Positions 35,073 through 44,829 of a stretch of DNA of 64,000 nt are shown one piece after another. Both the position numbers and the translations under genes were made by a program. Origin of the DNA: Alphaproteobacteria bacterium (GTDB lineage: Bacteria; Pseudomonadota; Alphaproteobacteria; Micavibrionales; Micavibrionaceae). The first letter of the stretch is position 1. Each line of letters begins with the position of its first letter. A model generated the notes under the pieces. The model was not told the origin of the DNA and made no database searches. It saw nothing but the letters and a program-made list of their open reading frames with translations. The stretch lies in assembly GCA_030424975.1 (NCBI GenBank), contig JAUHVY010000001.1:369093-433092 (forward strand), written 5' to 3'.

Positions 35073-35795
35073 ATGTCAGAAACAGAACAAGAAATTATTA
35101 TCGACGAAGCAACCAGTTCGCGCGGGCCAATGTCGCGCCTGCGTCGGTATTTACTGACAGGTATTCTTGTTACCGCGCCGATCAGTATTACAGTCTATCT
35201 AACCTATATTTTCCTCACCTTTGTCGACAGCAAGGTTGTGCGCCTTCTGCCAAAGGAATGGTATGACGCATTATACGGTCATACGGTCATTCCGGGGTTG
35301 GGACTGATCATTGCGCTTGTGTTTTTTGTTCTGATTGGGTGGTTCGCGACAAATTTCCTTGGTCGCCTGATTATTCGCATTTCAGAATATTTTGTAGAAC
35401 AAATGCCTGTAATTCGCACACTCTATAGTGCGATTAAACAAATTTTTGAAACCATTATGGCCAGCCAGTCGAATGCATTTCGTGAGGTTGTCATGCTTGA
35501 ATACCCGCGTAAAGGTGTTTGGTCGATCGGTTTTGTAACCGGCACGTCTGAAGGTGAGGTTCAGGAGCTTACGGCGCAGGAAACTGTGAATGTGTTTGTT
35601 CCGACTACACCAAATCCGACATCGGGTTATCTGCTGTTCGTTCCGAAAACGGAGCTTAAATACCTTGATATGAGTGTAGAAGAGGGCGTGAAGCTTGTCG
35701 TTTCAGCGGGGATTATTACCCCGGATATGAAAGAGAAAAAGGACAAGAAAGATAAGAAAGCCAAGGGCAGAAAGGCTGTGACAAAAGATGTGTGA
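35073..35795 (+). CDS. DUF502 family inner-membrane protein
   Basis: A 240-residue protein with two strong membrane segments (YLLTGILVTAPISITVYLTY and VIPGLGLIIALVFFVLIGWF) and the conserved DUF502 core: GRLIIRISEYFVEQMPVIRT, LYSAIKQIFETI, then VPTTPNPTSGYLLFVP. The C-terminus is a lysine-rich cytoplasmic tail. Function is unknown; the family is common in Proteobacteria and cyanobacteria. The stop overlaps the start of cysE by 8 nt, so translation of the two is probably coupled. Confidence 0.9.
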   Translation: MSETEQEIIIDEATSSRGPMSRLRRYLLTGILVTAPISITVYLTYIFLTFVDSKVVRLLPKEWYDALYGHTVIPGLGLIIALVFFVLIGWFATNFLGRLIIRISEYFVEQMPVIRTLYSAIKQIFETIMASQSNAFREVVMLEYPRKGVWSIGFVTGTSEGEVQELTAQETVNVFVPTTPNPTSGYLLFVPKTELKYLDMSVEEGVKLVVSAGIITPDMKEKKDKKDKKAKGRKAVTKDV

Positions 35796-36471
35796 GCTGA
35801 TTAAATCTATCCAAGAGCGTGACCCTGCAAATCCGACCTATCTGGAGGTCATGTTTGCATATAACGGTTTTCATGCCGTGTGTTTGCACCGTATGAATAA
35901 CTGGTTTTGGAACCTTGGGCTTCATGCGTTGGCGCGCTTTTTCGCAAATGTTACACGTATGCTTACGGGTATTGAGATTCACCCCGAGGCGCAAATAGGG
36001 CGCAGGTTTTTCATCGATCATGGCACCGGTGTTGTTATCGGGCAGACGGCTGTTATTGAAAATGATGTCACAATTTATCATGGCGTGACTCTTGGCGGCG
36101 TCGGCAAGGTCGGGGAAGTGCAAGGTAAGCGCCATCCGACTCTGAAGGAAGGTTCCATCGTTGGCGCAGGCGCGCAGGTGCTTGGGGATATAACGGTCGG
36201 AGTGCACGCTAAAGTCGGTGCAAATTCTGTGGTAACGAGTGATATTCCCGACGGTGCAACGGCGATTGGTATTCCCGCTCGCGTTATTGGCGGCGACGAC
36301 AAGGCGCGTGCCTATGGTATGCCATCGCGTCAAGAGATGGAGGATGTGACCTTCACCATTGACTGCATTATTCGTGAAATGGGTAAGATTAAACGCGAAT
36401 TAAATATTGATGAAAACACGCCTGAATCTATAGAAGACTGTGCGACGAAACATCGCGACGCGGCTGAATAA
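35788..36471 (+). CDS. cysE: Serine O-acetyltransferase
   Basis: A 227-residue enzyme that acetylates L-serine with acetyl-CoA to give O-acetylserine, the substrate of CysK (gene at 58766). The left-handed beta-helix of hexapeptide repeats includes IEIHPEAQIGRRFFIDHGTG and VVIGQTAVIENDVTIYHGVT. The catalytic histidine pair is in IDHGTG and YHGVTLGG, followed by the GKRHPTL loop. It is the short CysE type without the long N-terminal helical domain of enteric enzymes. It overlaps the DUF502 gene and is followed, convergently, by recG. Confidence 0.94.
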   Translation: MCELIKSIQERDPANPTYLEVMFAYNGFHAVCLHRMNNWFWNLGLHALARFFANVTRMLTGIEIHPEAQIGRRFFIDHGTGVVIGQTAVIENDVTIYHGVTLGGVGKVGEVQGKRHPTLKEGSIVGAGAQVLGDITVGVHAKVGANSVVTSDIPDGATAIGIPARVIGGDDKARAYGMPSRQEMEDVTFTIDCIIREMGKIKRELNIDENTPESIEDCATKHRDAAE

Positions 36472-36477
36472 ACTCTC

Positions 36478-38565
36478 TTATCCGCCTCTGAAATATTTTA
36501 TCGCTTGATCCCGTTCGAAGAGGTAGAGGAGCGTTTTGAGCGCATCACCACGTTCCGATTCTAATGTTGGGTCACGGGATATTATCAATTTTGCGTCATC
36601 ACGGGCGGCGGCGAGCAAATCGCCATGCGCCGCAAGATTGGCAATTTTGAAGTCCGTTGCACCGCTTTGTTTTGTTCCTAAGATATCTCCGCTACCGCGC
36701 AGTTCCAGGTCTTTTTCTGCAATCACAAATCCGTCTTCGGTTTCGCGCATGATGCTTAATCGTTCCTTTGCGACTTCACCAAGCGGGGCGGAGTAAATAA
36801 GGAAACAGTATGATTGTTCGCTGCCTCGACCGACGCGTCCGCGTAACTGGTGTAACTGCGACAGGCCAAAACGCTCCGCATGTTCAATAACCATAATTGT
36901 GGCTTCGGGCACGTTCACCCCAACCTCAATAACAGTGGTTGCTACCAAAATATCCAGATCACCACGCGCAAATTTTTCCATGACGTCGTCTTTATCCGTG
37001 GCTTTCATACGGCCATGAACCAATCCGATGCGTTCACCGAAATGCGCCTTGAGGATGTCATAGCGTTCCTCAGCCGCCGCAAGGTCCATGACTTCGGATT
37101 CTTCTACAAGCGGGCAAACCCAATATACACGGGTGCCTTCGGCAATTTTGCGTGTTAATCCGGCAACGACTTGATCCATTTTTTCCTTGGAAAATAGCAT
37201 GGTTTCAATCGGCTTTCGTCCCGGGGGCTTTTCATCAAGCTTTGAAATCTCCAAATCGCCATACGCCGTTAAGGCCAATGTGCGAGGGATAGGGGTTGCC
37301 GTCATCACAAGAATATCGGTGCCTTTGCTTTTATTCGAAAGCTCCAGACGTTGATGCACACCAAATCGGTGCTGCTCGTCAATAACGGCGAGCCCTAAAT
37401 CGTGATAATCGACGTCCGCCTGAAATATTGCGTGTGTACCGATAATGATTTGTGCTACGCCGTCACGTATTTGTTTAAGGATGAGTTCACGTGATTTCCC
37501 TTTATCACGCCCAGTAAGTGTGACGAAACGCACACCCGCAGCATCAAGCCACGGCTTCAAGCTTTCACCATGTTGCCGCGCTAGAATTTCAGTCGGCGCC
37601 ATAAGGGCTGCTTGTGCGCCGTTTTCAACTGCATTCATCATGGCCATAGCCGCAACAATTGTTTTACCGCTGCCGACATCACCCTGTAATAATCGCAGCA
37701 TTCGGCCAGGTTGCCCCATGTCATGATCAATTTCATACAGGCTGCGTTTTTGTGCACCTGTTAAGTTAAAGGGTAAAACATGCTCTATCTTTTCGCGTAG
37801 CGTCGTGGATTGTTCAAAAATGCGGCCGTTTATTTTGCGTTGCCTATCCCGCACAAGCGCAAGCGTGAGCTGGTTTGCAAGCAGTTCATCATAGGCTAGA
37901 CGCATGCGGTTTTTGTGCATGGGATCAAGTTCTTGCTCGCTTTGCGGTTCGTGCAAAGATTTTAACGCGATATGCCAATCATTCCATCCTTCGCGATTTT
38001 TATGTGCATCATCAACCCATTCGGGTAGGGCGGGGATGAAAGAGAGGGCAGATTGCTGTGCCTTGCGCAGGACTTTGTTGGTTATGCCTGCCGTCAGGGG
38101 GTAAATAGCTTCCACTGTTTCCAATGTGTCGCGGGCACTTGGTTTTGCAATATCAGGGTGCATCATTTGCGGCTGCCCTTGGAAGTATTCAACCTTGCCA
38201 CTGATGATGACGCGCTCACCAATAGGCAGAAGTTTTTCCAGCCAAGGCTTTTTTGCATGAAAGAAGACGAGGGATATTGCGCCGCTCTCATCACTTGCCT
38301 TTACGCGATAGGGCAAAGATTTGCGCGCATTCGGAAAATGTCGCTCAATCGTGACTTCCGTGGTCATAATTTTACCGTTCGGTGCATGGGCAATGGGGCA
38401 AGAGAATCGCCTGTCTATGAAATCGACGGGGGCATGAAACAATAAATCGAGGATTTTAGGCCCGCTAATAAGGTTTTCAAGCAGCTTGCCATTACGCGGG
38501 CCGATACCGGGGAGGCCGGTAACCGCACGAAATAGAGGATCTAATGCAAAAGGGCGTTGACTCAT
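36478..38565 (-). CDS. recG: ATP-dependent DNA helicase RecG
   Basis: A 695-residue branch-migration helicase that remodels stalled forks and recombination intermediates. The N-terminal wedge/OB domain (about 1-250) contains LPGIGPRNGKLLENLISGP. The helicase motor has Walker A LLQGDVGSGKT, motif Ia APTEILARQH, motif II VIDEQHRFG, motif III MTATPIPRT and motif VI QLHQLRGRVGRGS. The length and motif set are complete. recG lies head to head with sdhE, and mfd is a little further on, a familiar alphaproteobacterial cluster. Confidence 0.97.
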   Translation of the reverse strand: MSQRPFALDPLFRAVTGLPGIGPRNGKLLENLISGPKILDLLFHAPVDFIDRRFSCPIAHAPNGKIMTTEVTIERHFPNARKSLPYRVKASDESGAISLVFFHAKKPWLEKLLPIGERVIISGKVEYFQGQPQMMHPDIAKPSARDTLETVEAIYPLTAGITNKVLRKAQQSALSFIPALPEWVDDAHKNREGWNDWHIALKSLHEPQSEQELDPMHKNRMRLAYDELLANQLTLALVRDRQRKINGRIFEQSTTLREKIEHVLPFNLTGAQKRSLYEIDHDMGQPGRMLRLLQGDVGSGKTIVAAMAMMNAVENGAQAALMAPTEILARQHGESLKPWLDAAGVRFVTLTGRDKGKSRELILKQIRDGVAQIIIGTHAIFQADVDYHDLGLAVIDEQHRFGVHQRLELSNKSKGTDILVMTATPIPRTLALTAYGDLEISKLDEKPPGRKPIETMLFSKEKMDQVVAGLTRKIAEGTRVYWVCPLVEESEVMDLAAAEERYDILKAHFGERIGLVHGRMKATDKDDVMEKFARGDLDILVATTVIEVGVNVPEATIMVIEHAERFGLSQLHQLRGRVGRGSEQSYCFLIYSAPLGEVAKERLSIMRETEDGFVIAEKDLELRGSGDILGTKQSGATDFKIANLAAHGDLLAAARDDAKLIISRDPTLESERGDALKTLLYLFERDQAIKYFRGG

Positions 38566-38635
38566 AGTTTAAAAATCGTTTCTTTACGTGCTATAGTTTA
38601 GCCTCTAAATCACAGAATATCGAGAGTGAAGTGTT

Positions 38636-38917
38636 ATGGAAGCCACAGGCGCAAAAGATGAAGACACGGATAACAAACGCCGTCGTTTGATTTTTCGTTC
38701 CGGTCATCGCGGAACAAAGGAAATGGATATCATTATGGGTTCCTTCGCAACTGAGTTCGTGCCGAATTTCAGTGAAGCGGAGCTTAGCGAATATGACGAG
38801 CTATTATGTAATAATGACCCTGATTTGTATAATTGGATCACACGTAAGGATGAACCGCCGCAAGATGTCGCCGCAATGTCAGTGTTTAAAAAGTTGATGG
38901 CATCAAAGGGGTTTTGA
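38636..38917 (+). CDS. sdhE: Succinate dehydrogenase assembly factor SdhE
   Basis: A 93-residue protein of the SdhE/Sdh5 family, which helps attach FAD covalently to the flavoprotein subunit of succinate dehydrogenase. The signature RGxxE is present as GHRGTKEMD, followed by the helical bundle with MGSFATEFV, ELSEYDELLCNNDPDLYNWI and FKKLMASKGF. The N-terminal 18 residues are an acidic extension. The stop codon overlaps the start of the next membrane-protein gene by one base. Confidence 0.92.
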   Translation: MEATGAKDEDTDNKRRRLIFRSGHRGTKEMDIIMGSFATEFVPNFSEAELSEYDELLCNNDPDLYNWITRKDEPPQDVAAMSVFKKLMASKGF

Positions 38918-39240
38918 TGTCAGATAAGCCAATACCATATCGGAAATTTTCTATTCAATTTACGGTTTTGAATTTCTTAATTTTGGCGCCCCTTTTTTTT
39001 ACTTTTATTTATCAGCCAAGTATTGTGGGCATTCAGGCACTTTCATTTTCTTTGGAGTCTGACCCGATTGAAACATGGTTCACACTGGGGTTGGGATGTG
39101 TTGTTTTTATATCCGTGGTTTTGTTCTTGTTCAAAATGTATAAAGCAGCCTTCTATCTGGCTGCTTTTCCGGTGTTCTTGTTATTATTTTCTATTATTGG
39201 GGGGCTGATGGTCGGATTATTCAGCTCTATGCTTTCTTAA
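38917..39240 (+). CDS. Small inner-membrane protein of unknown function
   Basis: A 107-residue protein with three hydrophobic segments (FTVLNFLILAPLFFTFIY, TLGLGCVVFISVVLFLF and FYLAAFPVFLLLFSIIGGLM). The ATG overlaps the sdhE stop (TGATG), indicating translational coupling. An in-frame TTG one codon upstream is less likely. Its 3' end overlaps btaB, on the other strand, by 14 nt. I do not recognise the family. Confidence 0.7.
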   Translation: MSDKPIPYRKFSIQFTVLNFLILAPLFFTFIYQPSIVGIQALSFSLESDPIETWFTLGLGCVVFISVVLFLFKMYKAAFYLAAFPVFLLLFSIIGGLMVGLFSSMLS

Positions 39241-39913
39241 AGACTGCACGATATGCATAGCCTTTATACATATGCTGAACCGTGAGTGATCCCTTTTTTT
39301 CTGCTTCTAATCGTTTCAGGTAATCCAAGATTTCCGGCTTGTGATAAACATGGAATTGATCGAGCCACCAGAATACGAATTTACTGAATGCTTTTGGTAA
39401 CTCTTCTTGACCGCCGAAATCAACAATATGAATTTCCCCATCTTGCGGGAGCAGCTCAAGTGCATGATCGATTGATTCCTGCCATGGCGGAATAATTGAT
39501 AGAGCATAAGAGAACATGATTTTATCAAGCGGCGCATCTAAACCGAAAAGCGTTTGCGGTTCAAAATTTTGTGAAAATCCCTGTTTCAGAATGACATCGT
39601 TTTCCGCATTTTGCTGTTTCAGGTTTTTTTGTGCGGTTTTCAGCATCTCATCTGATGCATCTAGGCCATAGAAATTTGCCTCCGGGTATTTTTTTGCATT
39701 TTTAACCAGGTTGCGCGCGGTGCCGCAGCCAACTTCGCAAATGTTTTGACCTTCTTTTGCGTCAAGGTTCTCGATCAGCTGGTCGCGTCCTAAGAGATAA
39801 TATTTGCGTGTCACATCGTAAATATGCCGTGTCCAACGATACATGTTATCCATGTTTTTCTTGATCTGATCATCAGTTGAACTTTTTTTCTTCGGCATAG
39901 CTTGTGTTGTCAT
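39227..39913 (-). CDS. btaB: BtaB-type SAM methyltransferase for betaine lipid synthesis
   Basis: A 228-residue methyltransferase with motif I CEVGCGTARN and acidic motif II FYGLDASDEML. The region IVDFGGQEELPKAF near the active site and FWWLDQFHVYHKPE fit BtaB, which trimethylates the amino group of diacylglycerylhomoserine to give DGTS. The start is 3 nt after the stop of btaA on the same strand, so the two form an operon. Assignment rests mainly on the adjacent BtaA; alone it could only be called a class I methyltransferase. Confidence 0.85.
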   Translation of the reverse strand: MTTQAMPKKKSSTDDQIKKNMDNMYRWTRHIYDVTRKYYLLGRDQLIENLDAKEGQNICEVGCGTARNLVKNAKKYPEANFYGLDASDEMLKTAQKNLKQQNAENDVILKQGFSQNFEPQTLFGLDAPLDKIMFSYALSIIPPWQESIDHALELLPQDGEIHIVDFGGQEELPKAFSKFVFWWLDQFHVYHKPEILDYLKRLEAEKKGSLTVQHMYKGYAYRAVFKKA

Positions 39914-39916
39914 CTC

Positions 39917-41227
39917 TTATGCGGCCTCTGTTTTTGATGAATCATCTGACTTCGTATCGGCTTTTTTACGGTTCAGTGTATATGTGTGGAAACCGCCATA
40001 GATAGAAGAACGGTCTTGTTCGTTCCGAGGTGCTGCCAATGACGGGTCATATTCCCATGGTGATAGATTGTCCTCACTTAGGCTTTCTGTCAATGGTGAT
40101 TCATCTCCGGCGGTGCGGAAGATGACACGCGCACCATCTGTCGCGGAACGCAGAACCGCCGCCCACAGGTCGTTCAGCTGTTCATCATTCATCCAGTCCT
40201 GAGCATCAAGGAAAACAAAGCAATCAACGCTGTCGGGACCTTGTGAGTCTAAATATTCAGTGATTGTTGTGTGAACCACTTTTGCATTTTGGACATTCTT
40301 TTTCAGAAGGTCATAATTATCTTCTTTTAAATAGCGTGGCACGGCAACGCGGCCCTCGCGGTCGTAGCCACGACCAAAGGCTTGCCATGCGAAATAATTA
40401 TCTTGGATAGGGAATTGACACGCCATGCGTTCCAAACGCGCCTTAAGAAGGCTGGCCATGTCACCTTTTGCTGATTCGTTCAGTTCATCAAATTGTGATG
40501 GTGGAATACCAAGGCCATATAATGACTCAGGCTTGCCGCACATTTTTTTGATAAATTTCTTTTCAAATAACGGGCCGAGCGTGCGGTCAAAGATGGCACG
40601 TTGCTCTTCCATTGTTTTGGCCTTTAAGAGGTCACGTGGGTCTTGGCCATAAATTTTCGCAACCAAGTGAACCATACCAATGAACTTGCCGAGCAGTCCA
40701 AAACGGTAGAGGTTCTTTTTAAACAAGTTAATGCGGCGGCCATGAGGGAATACTTTCTTCTCCCAATAATCGCGCGTGTATTTATCAAGATTTGGAGCGA
40801 TATATTTATCGTAATTTTCAATGTTTTTCGGATCATCCGCATGTCCGAAGAATAAGAAGAAGCTTTCATAATCGGGAAGATGTTTCAGCGCCGCAATTTT
40901 CAAGCGACCCAATGCTACGTGGTGCGGGTTCAAATCTACCGCCGTAACAGAAGCCGGTGATTCCGTCAGGTAGTTCATCATATTACAACCGCCGGAACAG
41001 ATCGTCATGATACGAGATGTCGAATCAATTTTCATAGCCGGGATGTCAACTTCAGGGTCTTCCCAGATTTGCGGGTATACGAAGCCGCTGAATGCCCATG
41101 TGAACATGCGCTCCTGAAATCCACGTTTTGTTGTGACCTTGTTGCCGTCACCTAGCACCGCTTTTTTCAAAAGCTGTTTATCTGCGACAGTGTTATTGTC
41201 GTCCGAAAATTTTACATCCGCACTCAT
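39917..41227 (-). CDS. btaA: BtaA, SAM:diacylglycerol 3-amino-3-carboxypropyltransferase (DUF3419)
   Basis: A 436-residue DUF3419 protein. BtaA transfers the aminocarboxypropyl group of SAM to diacylglycerol, the first step to the phosphorus-free lipid DGTS. The N-terminal part has QERMFTWAFSGFVYPQIWED. The SAM-binding part is IMTICSGGCNMMNYL followed by VTAVDLNPHHVALGRLK. The C-terminal region includes FVFLDAQDWM. The gene diverges from mfd across about 100 nt, in which I find no obvious Pho box. The pair sits inside the recG-sdhE-mfd cluster, which suggests insertion there. Confidence 0.9.
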   Translation of the reverse strand: MSADVKFSDDNNTVADKQLLKKAVLGDGNKVTTKRGFQERMFTWAFSGFVYPQIWEDPEVDIPAMKIDSTSRIMTICSGGCNMMNYLTESPASVTAVDLNPHHVALGRLKIAALKHLPDYESFFLFFGHADDPKNIENYDKYIAPNLDKYTRDYWEKKVFPHGRRINLFKKNLYRFGLLGKFIGMVHLVAKIYGQDPRDLLKAKTMEEQRAIFDRTLGPLFEKKFIKKMCGKPESLYGLGIPPSQFDELNESAKGDMASLLKARLERMACQFPIQDNYFAWQAFGRGYDREGRVAVPRYLKEDNYDLLKKNVQNAKVVHTTITEYLDSQGPDSVDCFVFLDAQDWMNDEQLNDLWAAVLRSATDGARVIFRTAGDESPLTESLSEDNLSPWEYDPSLAAPRNEQDRSSIYGGFHTYTLNRKKADTKSDDSSKTEAA

Positions 41228-41325
41228 GATTTATACGCCTCTTGCAATAGACTGAAACCTATATATAAAAAGCGAAGCGCTGGCAAACAACAAATAACTG
41301 CAAAAAAGATGATTTTTTGCACATC

Positions 41326-44300
41326 ATGGAACAAAAGAGCATGAAAATTGACACGAATGATATGATTTATGGTGTGCCGGAAGGGGAGGATGCCCGTTTT
41401 CTGGCTGAGCAGGCGCGCGCAATCATGCCTGATGATCGTGTTTTGGTTCATGTTGCCTTGAGTGATGCACGTATAGAAACGTTAAAAGACCTGCTTTCAT
41501 TCTTTGCGCCGGATGTAAAGGTTCTTACGCTACCTGCTTGGGATTGTCTGCCTTATGATCGTGTTTCACCACATAATGATATTGTGGCGCATCGTGTTTC
41601 GACGTTGACCAAGCTCATGGCATGGGATCATGAGAAAGAGCGTTACCCACGTATTTTAATTACAAGTGTTAATTCGGCTCTACAACGTGTCATGCCACGA
41701 AAGATCCTGCGTGAATCTACATTCGCAGCCAAAGTCGGGCAGCGTATAGATATGGATCACATGAGCCTGTTTCTGACGCAGAACGGTTACATGCGTAATG
41801 ATACGGTGCGTGAGGCAGGAGATTTTGCCATTCGCGGGGGGATCATTGATTTGTTTGCTTCGGGTTATGAGAAGCCCTTACGGATTGATTTATTCGGTGA
41901 TGAAATTGAAAGTATTAAAACCTTTGATCCGCTGTCTCAACGTACCGAAGAGGCGTTAAAAGAATTCAGTCTTGAGCCTGTCACAGAATTCTTTTTGGAT
42001 GATCCGAGTATTGCACGTTTCCGCAGTGCATATCGCGAAATGTTTGGAGCAGTACAAAAGGATAACCCCTTGTACGAAGCAATTAGTGAAGGGCGCCGAT
42101 ATAACGGGATGGAACATTGGTTACCATTGTTTTATGACGCAATGGAAACCGTATTTGATTATGCGCCAAATGCTCAGGTGACATTTGATCCGCATGTGCA
42201 GGATGCCTATACGCAGCGTATGGAGCAAGTTCTTGATTTCTATCAAGCGCGAAAAGTCATTGAAAATTCCGCACAAAAGAAGAGTGGGGCAACAAGCCTT
42301 TCGGGTTCTGTATACCACGCTGTGCCGCTGGAGATGTTATATATCCCGCAACAAGAGTGGCAGCAATTAAGTGGTGATAGCTATAAAATGCACGGCTTTG
42401 GTGCACCTGATCAGGTGGATGCCGTTGATCGTGCTGCGCGCAAAGCGAAAAATTTTGCGGATGAGCGTGCAAAACCGGATGGTGATGTTTTTGCGGCTTT
42501 AAAAGATTATATTGCATATCTGCAGAATAAAAAGCACAAGGTTTTGATTGCGTGTTATTCCGAAGGCTCTTTGGCGCGTATGAAGGGTTTAATGGGCCAT
42601 GCCGCAATAAAAGATATTTGTGATGTTGCGGATTATACTGCGTTCAAAAAGGCGAAGCCGTATCAGGTTTGTGCATGCGTAATGCCCTTAGAAGGTGGCT
42701 TTGTTGCACCTGATATTGCAGTAATTACAGAGCAAGATGTTTTGGGTGATCGTCTTGCGCGCAAAGCAAAAAAGACACGTAAGGCCGATAACTTCCTGAC
42801 AGAAGTCTCTGCATTGAATGAAGGTGATCTTGTTGTGCATGTTGATCACGGAATAGGGCGCTTTATTGAGCTTGAGACAATTAATGCTGCGGGTATTGTG
42901 AATGATTGTTTGAAGATCGAGTATGCGGGGGGCGATAAATTATATGTGCCTGTCGTTAACTTGGATGTTCTTTCACGTTTTGGCTCGGATGAGGGCACAA
43001 CACCGCTTGATAAATTAGGTGGTGCAGGTTGGCAAGCTCGTAAAGCGCGCGCAAAAAAGAACCTGATGGAGATTGCCGATAAGCTGCTTGGGATTGCTGC
43101 GGCAAGGCAGCTTAAGAAAGCGGATAAGCTTGAGGTTGGTGCGGAGCTTTATAACGAATTTGTTGCGCGCTTTCCCTATAACGAAACAGAGGATCAGGAG
43201 CGATCTATTGAATCAGTGTTGCAGGGCATGGCAGGTGATTACCCAATGGATCACTTGGTCTGCGGTGATGTCGGTTTTGGTAAGACAGAGGTTGCATTAC
43301 GCGCCGCATATGTCGCAGCAATGTCAGGTGTTCAGGTTGCTGTGGTTGTTCCGACGACGTTACTGGCGCGCCAACATTATAATAACTTCATGAAACGCTT
43401 TGCAGGTATGGGAATCCGTATTGAGCAATTATCGCGTATGGTGCAGCCCAAAATCGCAAAACTTGCGAAGGTAGGCATAGCAGACGGATCGGTACAAATC
43501 GTTATCGGGACGCATGCATTATTCGCAAAAAGCCTATCATTTCATAATTTGGGATTATTGATTGTCGATGAAGAGCAGCGTTTTGGTGTGAAGCAGAAAG
43601 AAAAGCTCAAGGAGCTTAAGAATAACATCCATGTTTTGACCTTAACGGCGACACCTATTCCGCGAACATTGCAAATGTCATTAACAGGTGTAAAAGAAAT
43701 GAGCCTGATTACAACCCCACCTGTTGACAGGTTGGCTGTGCGCACATTTGTGATGCCGATTGATCATGTGGTTATTCGAGATGCATTGTTGCGCGAAAAA
43801 TACCGTGGAGGACAGAGTTTTTATGTGGTTCCGCGCATCAAGGATTTAAAAGAAATCGCGGATATGCTGCGCGAAATTGCACCGGAAATTAAGGTGATAG
43901 AAGCACATGGCCAGATGAGCCCGACTGAATTAGAAGATCGTATGAGTGCATTTTACGACGGGCAGTATGATGTTTTGCTAGCAACAAATATCATTGAAAG
44001 CGGTATTGATATTCCGACGGCGAATACAATGTTTGTGCATCGTGCCGATATGTTTGGCTTGGCGCAATTATATCAAATTCGCGGTCGTATCGGACGATCA
44101 AAAGTACGAGCTTATGCGTATCTCACATATAAGCCAAATATGATATTGAGCCCGCAGGCGCAGAAGCGTTTAGAGGTCATGGAAACCTTGGATACGCTTG
44201 GTTCAGGGTTTCAGCTTGCCAGTCATGATATGGATATACGTGGCGCAGGGAACTTGCTTGGTGATGCACAGAGCGGTCATATCCGTGAGATTGGTGTTGA

Positions 44301-44829
44301 GCTGTATCAGCAAATGTTAGAGGAAGCCGTAGCCGCGGCACGTGCGGGTGTCACAAATATTGAGGAAATGGAAAGCGATGATTGGTCGCCGCAGATCAAT
44401 GTCGGAGCATCGGTTCTTATTCCAGAAACATATGTTGAAGACCTTGGTGTGCGCATGAGCCTATATCGTCGCTTAACGGATCTTGATGAGAAGCAAGAAA
44501 TCGAAGGGTTTGCAGCCGAATTGATTGATCGCTTTGGTGCTCTGCCGGAGGAGGTTGAGAACTTACTCGAGATTTTGACCGTGAAGCAATATTGTAAAAA
44601 GGCGGGTGTGTCGCATATTGATGCAGGTCCAAAAGGCGCCGTTATTGCGTTCCATAAAAATGCGCCGCCAAATGTTGAGGGTTTAATGCAGTGGATCGGT
44701 AGAAAGGCCGGAACCGTTAAGATCCGACCTGATCAGAAGATTAGTGTGATCCGCTCTTGGGATAAGCCTATGCGCCGTATCAAAGGGGTGCAGACTATCG
44801 TTGCGGAGCTTGCCGCCCTAAGCGCTTAG
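41326..44829 (+). CDS. mfd: Transcription-repair coupling factor Mfd
   Basis: A protein of about 1,167 residues that removes stalled RNA polymerase and recruits UvrA. A UvrB-like N-terminal region (VLTLPAWDCLPYDRVSPHND) is followed by the polymerase-interacting domain (LNEGDLVVHVDHGIGRFIEL). The RecG-like motor has Walker A VCGDVGFGKTEVALRAA, DEEQRFGVKQ, TATPIPRTLQ and YQIRGRIGRS. The C-terminal TRCF domain includes LGVRMSLYRRL. ATG 41326 and ATG 41341 are both possible starts. The 3' end overlaps the next, convergent gene by 4 nt. Confidence 0.98.
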   Translation: MEQKSMKIDTNDMIYGVPEGEDARFLAEQARAIMPDDRVLVHVALSDARIETLKDLLSFFAPDVKVLTLPAWDCLPYDRVSPHNDIVAHRVSTLTKLMAWDHEKERYPRILITSVNSALQRVMPRKILRESTFAAKVGQRIDMDHMSLFLTQNGYMRNDTVREAGDFAIRGGIIDLFASGYEKPLRIDLFGDEIESIKTFDPLSQRTEEALKEFSLEPVTEFFLDDPSIARFRSAYREMFGAVQKDNPLYEAISEGRRYNGMEHWLPLFYDAMETVFDYAPNAQVTFDPHVQDAYTQRMEQVLDFYQARKVIENSAQKKSGATSLSGSVYHAVPLEMLYIPQQEWQQLSGDSYKMHGFGAPDQVDAVDRAARKAKNFADERAKPDGDVFAALKDYIAYLQNKKHKVLIACYSEGSLARMKGLMGHAAIKDICDVADYTAFKKAKPYQVCACVMPLEGGFVAPDIAVITEQDVLGDRLARKAKKTRKADNFLTEVSALNEGDLVVHVDHGIGRFIELETINAAGIVNDCLKIEYAGGDKLYVPVVNLDVLSRFGSDEGTTPLDKLGGAGWQARKARAKKNLMEIADKLLGIAAARQLKKADKLEVGAELYNEFVARFPYNETEDQERSIESVLQGMAGDYPMDHLVCGDVGFGKTEVALRAAYVAAMSGVQVAVVVPTTLLARQHYNNFMKRFAGMGIRIEQLSRMVQPKIAKLAKVGIADGSVQIVIGTHALFAKSLSFHNLGLLIVDEEQRFGVKQKEKLKELKNNIHVLTLTATPIPRTLQMSLTGVKEMSLITTPPVDRLAVRTFVMPIDHVVIRDALLREKYRGGQSFYVVPRIKDLKEIADMLREIAPEIKVIEAHGQMSPTELEDRMSAFYDGQYDVLLATNIIESGIDIPTANTMFVHRADMFGLAQLYQIRGRIGRSKVRAYAYLTYKPNMILSPQAQKRLEVMETLDTLGSGFQLASHDMDIRGAGNLLGDAQSGHIREIGVELYQQMLEEAVAAARAGVTNIEEMESDDWSPQINVGASVLIPETYVEDLGVRMSLYRRLTDLDEKQEIEGFAAELIDRFGALPEEVENLLEILTVKQYCKKAGVSHIDAGPKGAVIAFHKNAPPNVEGLMQWIGRKAGTVKIRPDQKISVIRSWDKPMRRIKGVQTIVAELAALSA

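Noticed and set aside
41228-41325. A Pho box upstream of btaA
   Set aside because: Neither strand shows two CTGTCAT-like half sites with proper spacing; phosphate control cannot be claimed from this sequence.
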